NCBI GenBank assembly: GCA_963170055.1
Contig: CAUJGJ010000185.1
Coordinates: 2,844,275-2,884,274 of the forward strand
Direction of reading: 5' to 3'
Length of the DNA: 40,000 bases
Source of the DNA: Halisarca cf. caerulea
Lineage: Eukaryota; Porifera; Demospongiae; Chondrillida; Halisarcidae
Shown here: positions 34,514 through 40,000 of the stretch, one piece after another
Position numbering within the stretch: position 1 is the stretch's first letter
Layout of the letters: each line of letters opens with the position of its first letter
The notes under the pieces: generated by a model
Seen by the model: only the letters and a program-made list of their open reading frames with translations
Told to the model about the DNA's origin: nothing
The model's database searches: none
Program-made: the position numbers and the translations under genes

Positions 34514-37500
34514 GTGAGTGAAAGACTTGAGCTCTAGCCTGTTATGATTATGAAATATAAACTAGAATATACATGTTGTTTTAGAATCTTTAGATAACCG
34601 AGTAGTGACAGTTTTAGTGCCAATCCTGGTTTCTGGAACAATGGTATGCGTTATCATCATTACATCTCTGGTAATAATTTTGTCCTTGAAACGCTACCGG
34701 AATGAAACAACAGCAACAGTTACTGGTAGGTGATTGAAGAAGTAGTCTATTATACACATAAATCATCTTTTAGTGGTAGCCATCAACATATTACAATATG
34801 AAATTCCCTAAACCAACATCATCTAGGGATTCCGAATTGAAATAGCACTTAATCAGATTTCCATGCATGTAGCTACCTATCACTTTTCTATACCAGCACT
34901 AGCAGCCATATACGCTGAAGCCTAAACACCACCTATACAAGTCAAGAGGCATGATAATGATCTAAATAATATCCAACAACGAAATGTAGCAAATATTACT
35001 ATTAATTTGAATTCTATAATTGTGTAATAGTTTCACAATATATATAATCATTATTATTGTGAATCAATGACTTAAAAAGTAACAATAGCATATGACATGC
35101 ATTGCATGCTTATAACACAAAACTTTGATCAAGTGTGACTGTAAGCGAAGCACCCAGTTTGTTTCCCACATTTTTATTTTCTTTTTATTTTGGTATTGTT
35201 GTATGGTTGTGGTCAACATTATTACTACTTGTCGATTAAGTCAATTCATTTGCAATACAAAAGTACAGCGCAGCTAACCAAAAAACACCTCCCAATATGA
35301 CACAAAACACCTCAGACTGCATAATTGGAAAGACAAGTTAGGCGCCCACAACAAGTAAGTTATTGTACCAACTGTGAATTGGCTTTTCATTGCACTCGCC
35401 CTCAGGCACTTCGTGCTCTCGGGACTCCAGCAATAAATACACCAATGCACAGCTGGTCATACAATAACTATTACATATAATAATAAATTATAATAGTATG
35501 GAAACAATCATGTATTCTTGCATTTATAAGCCTCAGATTGTATCATCTGTAACTTACACATTTTTCATGTATTTATGTGGCCATTGATTTTCATCCTACT
35601 TTTTTTAATGAAAAAAATTGGAAGCGCACATGATGGAATGTCAGCAACAAGAGAGCAACATATATGAGGATCCTGATGCAATACCTCTGAAAAGGTTGGA
35701 ATATCAACTGAATATTTACTCCATGCATTGTACCTTCCTGGGTTAGTGACGCATTGATAGGCTGTTACAGTAGTGGAATCTGGTAAACAGTTTCTGTATT
35801 TTGCATAAATGAAGTTCTTTGTGGATGTATGTATATGATGCATTCTGTATATTATTATTATAATTATTATTGAAGTACACATAAAGCATGTAATGTTTGC
35901 ATTATATGGAAGTAAACTCATTATAATTACATTAACTCTAAGACTTGCATGCATCAATAATTGTGAGTGAATAATAGTAAAATTTGTAGCATTAAGAAGG
36001 TCACAATCACTGGCCTTTGTTATTGCTTCCCTTATTATAGGAATCAAGACAAAACGACGAGGTAAGTATTACCCGTGGATCTTGTTTCAGGTACAGTTAC
36101 TGCTAATACAGGGAAACCTGCTTTTTAGGACACTTTATTGGGAATGTGGACACCTGAGTGCATAACATGTACATTAGGTTATGTGGCCCACAATTCTCCT
36201 CCAGTGTACATTAATTAGATACCTGCAAAATATGGACATGCATGCATCTCCATATTCTGGAATCAAGGCAGACATTTATGATCCTATTATGTTATTCCCA
36301 GAAAATCAGGATACATACCTCTGTAATCAGGACAATTCGGTTTAATTGTCCTTGGGTGTCCTAATTTTACAGATCACAATCCACTGTACATGTATGCAAG
36401 AGGATACATTACACCTGTTATGACGTATACTACTGTGATCATGCATGGTGCCATATCTTACATTATATACAAAGATTCTCCATGAATCAATTAAATTACC
36501 ATCAAGTGATGCTAGCAACGCTTTGTCAAAATACCTGACAGTGTATGAGATGGAGGATAACACAGCAGAACAATACTGGGAGCCAGCACAAGAGGTAGCA
36601 ATGATTCTTACACAAATGAACACCGCTCTTCTTCTTGAGATACCTAGAAAACTACTGCAGTAAGTACAAAAAGGATCGACAATTTATGATCAATATTGCA
36701 CTGTATTCAAATTACCTACAGCCTCAGGTATAATTATTTCTAATAATGCATTTTTGAGAAGATGAATCATTTTATGCTTGCATGCACATATACCCCATGC
36801 AATATAGATTATCACAAGTCATAGGAAGTGGGGAATTTGGTGAAGTGTGGAAGGCTATATGGATGGCTCCTCAAGGACCTATGGATGTAGCAATCAAGGT
36901 GCTCAAGGAGAGCCATGAAATGGAAGATCAAAGAACTCTCCAGCTCAAGCTGCTCACAGAAGCAGCTGTCATGGGGCAGTTCATGCATCAGAATATTGTC
37001 AGATTGTATGGTATGGTTACTGTTACTCAACCAGTGAGTTATAGTAGCGCAGTCACAAAATCAATAATATTCATGTCGGATCTTGAAGGGCATGCAATGA
37101 TCGACAGATTTTTATTGTTTTTACTTGGACTTCCGGTGTGTAACACTCTTCCGATATATATATATATATATATATAAAATATGGATTTGAAGAAAAGTCT
37201 TATAATAGAGAATTTATATAATAGTAATAGAGAAGTATGAATTTATACAGGAATGAGTTATAGGAATTGTTTTGAAAACAATTGCCAAATATGGCAATTG
37301 TTTTCAAAACAATTGTCCAGTTACAATAAATAGTATGTTCTATGAATGTTCAGCTGTGCACTTACCCTTCAATGCTTTGCAAGTGATTCGAGTGCGTGGG
37401 GCGGCAGCCCCTAGGAGTTTTTAATTCGAATTACTTGTTTGAAATAAAATTATATAGCTATTTTTACAACTAAACAACAATGGTATGATACATCACACTA

Positions 37501-39911
37501 TAAATATTATACACTCTAGTAGATGCAAATAACTTCTTAGACTGCATAATTAAATGCTATAACAATGAACTATGCAGTGAAAGTTGTTGATTATTTTTCA
37601 TACGAGTAAAACCACATTAACATATGTATGGGACAGGATAATACTAATAATAATCACAATATTTTACATAATTCATGAAGTCTAAAGTAATTTCCACTGT
37701 GTTAATTAGGAGATCAGCACAATAATATACAATCTATAACTATAACAGAATTATGGTTTCCCAATGCATTGATCAACATATTATAATACTAGTATATAGT
37801 ATTGCAGTAGGAGGCTGAGAATTACTCAGCTGTCACAAGATTAATTTGTATTTACCAACTGATGTGATGTAATTGTTTATATATACATGCCACAAAATTA
37901 TTATGAAAATGAATCATAAAAACTAAATGCATATTAATTTATGCTCATGCAGTCTTTCTTCATTGCATGACATTTCTGATGCGCAATAATATTATTAATT
38001 TTATGACAAATACTTTTCTTGCCAGAACATGATGGTCATGGATTATCTAGCTTCTGGAAACATGAGGGATCATTCACTGAGACTCAAATCAGCGTATACT
38101 CTTGATCGGTGACGCGATGTTAGTCCTTATAATGGTAATCACTGCATGCATGGTTATCAGTCAAAAACTAACTGTTTATTCATTGTGAATCCTATTATAT
38201 AATACAATTATTATACAAAATTAAATAGAACATATTATTATAAATTTCTGTATGCCAGCATTAATTCACTTATATAGCAACAACAAGCAGCTGCTGGGAC
38301 AAACTTTGCTTACATTTAGTAGGCAGATTGCCTCTGGAATGATGTATTTGTCTAATAAAGGATATGTGCACAGAGACCTTGCTGCTAGAAATATCCTACT
38401 TGATCATGCCTACAATTGTAAGGTCAGTGAATACACTTGCATACAAGCATGATTCATTGCAAATATCAAAATGTAATTGTCTGCATGCTGCAGATTTCAG
38501 ACTTTGGAATGTTACGAGTTATAAACAATTCAGATTCAGAAGTTTACTACTTCACTTCTGGAGGAAATATTCCACTTAAATGGACTGCCCCTGAGGTACT
38601 AACTTTTCATCATGCATGTCCTAATAGTCATGTATTCTAAGAGTACATATATTACAAGCTTTGATCTATCAATAGCAGACAATTTCAGAACTATATCACA
38701 TGATCATAGTATAATCAAACAATCATGGTATTTATTGCAAATTGAACTCAATTACATCCACTATTTACAACGTTATAGTGGAAATTCTGAGCAAAATACT
38801 CAGAGGAAACTTATAATAAACTTCAGATACTGAATCTATTATTGAGAGATTATCATATTTGGGAGTTTCAAAATGAAGATATCGGATTGATACAATGGAG
38901 AAATAGTTCAGACCTTAAAGTCAAGTTTATTATGGCATTGCAGCTTGCCTTATTTAGAAAAAAACACATGCTGCTACAACTATATATTGTGCACCAAGCT
39001 TGCCAATGGAATTTGCTATCCAAGCATCTAATGTGTATATATGCCTATAAAATGCCCAAAAACATCGAATCGATGAATATATTGCATGGCATGTATGAGA
39101 TTGCTTCGGATCATCTTAACTCTGTAACTGTACAATGTATTACATGCCCAAATGGTTGCATCTATAGCTAGCTCAGAGATGATATTTCTGCATTATATAT
39201 TATTGTAGCTAGGAATACTGAACAGGTTATTTTTTAAACTGTCCAATTATTTTTGAAGGGTTTCCAAAACCACAGCTGATCTAACCAGTAAACAATTCAA
39301 GCTCAGCTTCTACTGCCCCCTTCCTATTAGAGGCTCCAAATTTGTTACCTCTAATTCTCTAACAACAACAACGTTACAATAATTTGTAACTATTTCACAC
39401 ACTTGTAGCCTCCAAGTAATTGTTATTTATACATCGAAGGGCAAGTATGCATGGCTGAAATAGGTCGAATTGGGCATCAACATGTTTTGGTTGTCTGGAG
39501 ATTTAGGCAAATCTGGTTCAATTGTGCATGGATCCAATGAAATTGGTGAGAATTCGCATCAAAACAAGCATTGTTTACAATTTGCTGAAATGTTATGAAA
39601 ACGGTGGGAAATCTAGACTTGGTGGCATGTGACTAGATAATAATTGGACAGTTTGGAAAATAACTTGTTACTGAATCAGATGCTTAATACATACCATGCA
39701 AAATGCTATTTATGTAACCATTGTAATAATTTAAAAGGTATAATCAAGCTAAACCCAGATGAAACATTGACTTGATACTCCTCATATATTGTACCAGGCA
39801 ATACTGGAGAGAAAATACAGCACAAGCAGTGATGTATGGAGCTACGGAATGGTGCTGTATGAAATATGGTCACTTGGAGAAAAGCCCTTTCAGAACAAGG
39901 GACCTCTAGAA
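32075..39911 (+). CDS. Receptor tyrosine kinase B (tandem paralogue of A, 3' end beyond window)
   Basis: Same exon plan as kinase A. Exons: 32075-32146, 32681-32770 (start uncertain), 34249-34513, 34585-34725, 35625-35741, 36041-36061, 36475-36659 (start uncertain), 36808-37033, 38026-38093, 38278-38422, 38494-38595, 39798-39911. The last two exons of A have no counterpart before the window ends. Signal peptide, Cys-rich ectodomain, helix and all seen kinase exons are open. However, exon 2 has a stop if entered at the acceptor used in A. The juxtamembrane exon has a 4-base insertion. The acceptor used (or available) for exon 7 in A is changed to CC. It may be a diverged working gene with shifted splice sites, or an early pseudogene. 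Confidence 0.8.
32800..32996. mobile_element. 197-bp CAGT-end TIR element (MITE) in kinase B intron 2
   Basis: The left end is CAGTGAAACCTCTAATAAAG and the reversed right end CAGTTAAACCTCAGTAATAA, both continuing GGACACC. TA flanks both sides (32798-32799 and 32997-32998). Pogo/Tc1-type elements have CAGT ends and TA targets. Kinase A has no such element at the same distance from its exon 2. Confidence 0.85.
33225..33379. repeat. (AC)n microsatellite
   Basis: AC run, pure at about 33246-33327, then with GCAC and TTGTGC breaks, in kinase B intron 2. Confidence 0.95.
33395..33730. other. GC-rich segment of unknown origin
   Basis: About 330 bp clearly richer in G and C than everything around it, between two (AC)n tracts in kinase B intron 2. 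The longest open frame ends at 33582 and has no family I recognise. Kinase A intron 2 has no equivalent, so it was probably inserted. It could be part of a transposon. Confidence 0.4.
33909..33953. repeat. (AC)n microsatellite
   Basis: Short AC run with one AAAC break, in kinase B intron 2. Confidence 0.93.
34585..36061 (+). CDS. Kinase B exons 4-6: membrane helix, juxtamembrane, microexon
   Basis: Exon 4 (34585-34725) encodes [20 protein letters not shown] and then the basic SLKRYRNE. Exon 5 (35625-35741) has NIYEDPDAI and NIYSM, tyrosine sites matching those of A. Relative to A it carries four extra bases (ATGC) after the TACTCC codons. Using the GTTAGT donor, four bases upstream of GTGACG, leaves phase 1. 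Exon 6 (36041-36061) is the 21-base microexon, with a ttattatag acceptor and GTAAGT donor. Confidence 0.6.
34726..35624. other. Kinase B intron 4, no gene seen
   Basis: AT-rich. Around 35385-35445 there is a loose hairpin-like segment with CACTCGCCCTCAGG and CACTTCGTGCTCTCGGG that resembles the GC-rich loops of the other repeat heads. Nothing coding. Confidence 0.45.
36109..36347. mobile_element. CAGT-type TIR element, kinase B copy of a shared insertion
   Basis: The left end is CAGGGAAACCTGCTTTTTAG and the reversed right end CAATTAAACCGAATTGTCCT. Inside are attctcctccagtgtacatt and ccatattctggaatc, which also occur in the kinase A intron at 20930-21000. It stands 48 bp after the microexon, the same place as in A. 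Confidence 0.7.
36475..37033 (+). CDS. Kinase B exons 7-8: juxtamembrane end and kinase N-lobe
   Basis: Exon 7 keeps [12 protein letters not shown] and [11 protein letters not shown] and has three extra codons (LTV) compared with A. Its start is set at caaag|ATT (36475), because the tttcag of A reads ttctcc here. Exon 8 (36808-37033) gives the P-loop [17 protein letters not shown] with the ATP lysine, the helix C glutamate in LLTEAAVMG, and VTQP before GTGAGT. It is two residues shorter than A (WMAPQGP against WMVPAPQEP). Confidence 0.85.
37154..37176. repeat. (TA)n microsatellite
   Basis: About eleven TA units in kinase B intron 8. Confidence 0.9.
37265..37314. repeat. Perfect 23-bp hairpin
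   Basis: The arms AATTGTTTTGAAAACAATTG plus CCA pair perfectly across a 4-base spacer (AATA). Each arm is itself nearly self-complementary. It lies in kinase B intron 8; no counterpart in kinase A. Confidence 0.9.
38026..39911 (+). CDS. Kinase B exons 9-12: hinge, catalytic loop, activation segment, C-lobe
   Basis: Exon 9 (38026-38093): [16 protein letters not shown]. Exon 10 (38278-38422): [13 protein letters not shown]. Exon 11 (38494-38595): [11 protein letters not shown], two extra residues before YYFTSGGN, then LKWTAPE and a weak GTACTA donor. Exon 12 (39798-39911): [20 protein letters not shown], donor GTACGT. Lengths and phases match A, and the catalytic Asp, Asn and DFG are all present. 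The remaining C-lobe exons lie past the right edge. Confidence 0.92.
38596..39797. other. Kinase B intron 11, no gene seen
   Basis: Non-coding. The open stretch at 38842-39171 is partly alignable with the kinase A intron at 23640-24030, which has stops, so it is intronic. The part from about 39215 to 39640 has no match in A and no recognisable repeat end. Confidence 0.45.
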
Positions 39912-40000
39912 GTACGTGCATACATACAAACACTACTATTGCTACAGTCTTATAGGGCATTGCTTGAGCATATATATAATTCATGATCATGATAATCATA

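Noticed and set aside
36445..36474. ATG at 36445 as a start codon for a cytoplasmic kinase B
   Set aside because: Possible as an alternative start, but the sequence before exon 7 is not conserved with A and there is no support for a promoter.
37034..37177. Read-through of kinase B exon 8
   Set aside because: A GTGAGT donor stands at the same point as in A, and the read-through ends in a (TA)n-encoded tail.
38842..39171. 109-codon open frame
   Set aside because: It lies in kinase B intron 11; the related intron of A has stops in all frames and there is no family match.

Overview
The window reads as AT-rich animal nuclear DNA. It carries split genes with GT..AG introns and consistent phases, long (AC)n/(GT)n microsatellites, and a dense layer of old transposons. 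The genes (a copine and two receptor tyrosine kinases of a short, Cys-rich, unfamiliar type) and the repeats look most like a sponge. That is inference, not a database match. There is no bacterial operon, CRISPR array or plasmid feature.

Layout. (1) 1-14962, minus strand: a copine gene, eleven coding exons totalling 495 codons. It has two C2 domains followed by the copine von Willebrand A domain. Every intron phase matches; only the last coding exon is not found and probably lies left of position 1. Its introns hold several terminal-inverted-repeat (TIR) elements, a decayed hAT-like transposase and microsatellites. (2) 14963-16517: a short divergent intergenic region between the copine and the first kinase. 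A 5'-truncated non-LTR retrotransposon fragment with a 14-bp target duplication has landed about 100 bp upstream of the copine start codon. (3) 16518-25553, plus strand: receptor tyrosine kinase A, fourteen coding exons, about 637 residues: signal peptide, small Cys-rich ectodomain, one membrane helix, tyrosine-bearing juxtamembrane segment, complete kinase domain and tail, with AATAAA 200 bp after the stop. (4) 25760-31740: a repeat-rich spacer with a broken copy of one copine exon, the 3' end and LTR of a Ty3/Gypsy element, a DIRS-type tyrosine recombinase with lost catalytic residues, and a strong 64-bp inverted repeat. (5) 32075-39911 and beyond, plus strand: receptor tyrosine kinase B, a tandem paralogue of A with the same exon plan, running off the right edge. 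Its kinase exons are intact, but the frame upstream of the kinase is disturbed.

How the parts relate. The A and B units are direct repeats about 15.6 kb apart, including upstream microsatellite and intronic repeats, so a whole locus was duplicated. Transposons present in both copies or in one only give a relative order of events. A second duplication carried part of the copine gene into the spacer between A and B. The copine (calcium/phospholipid binding) and the receptors (phosphotyrosine signalling) both act at the plasma membrane, but nothing here shows that they work together.
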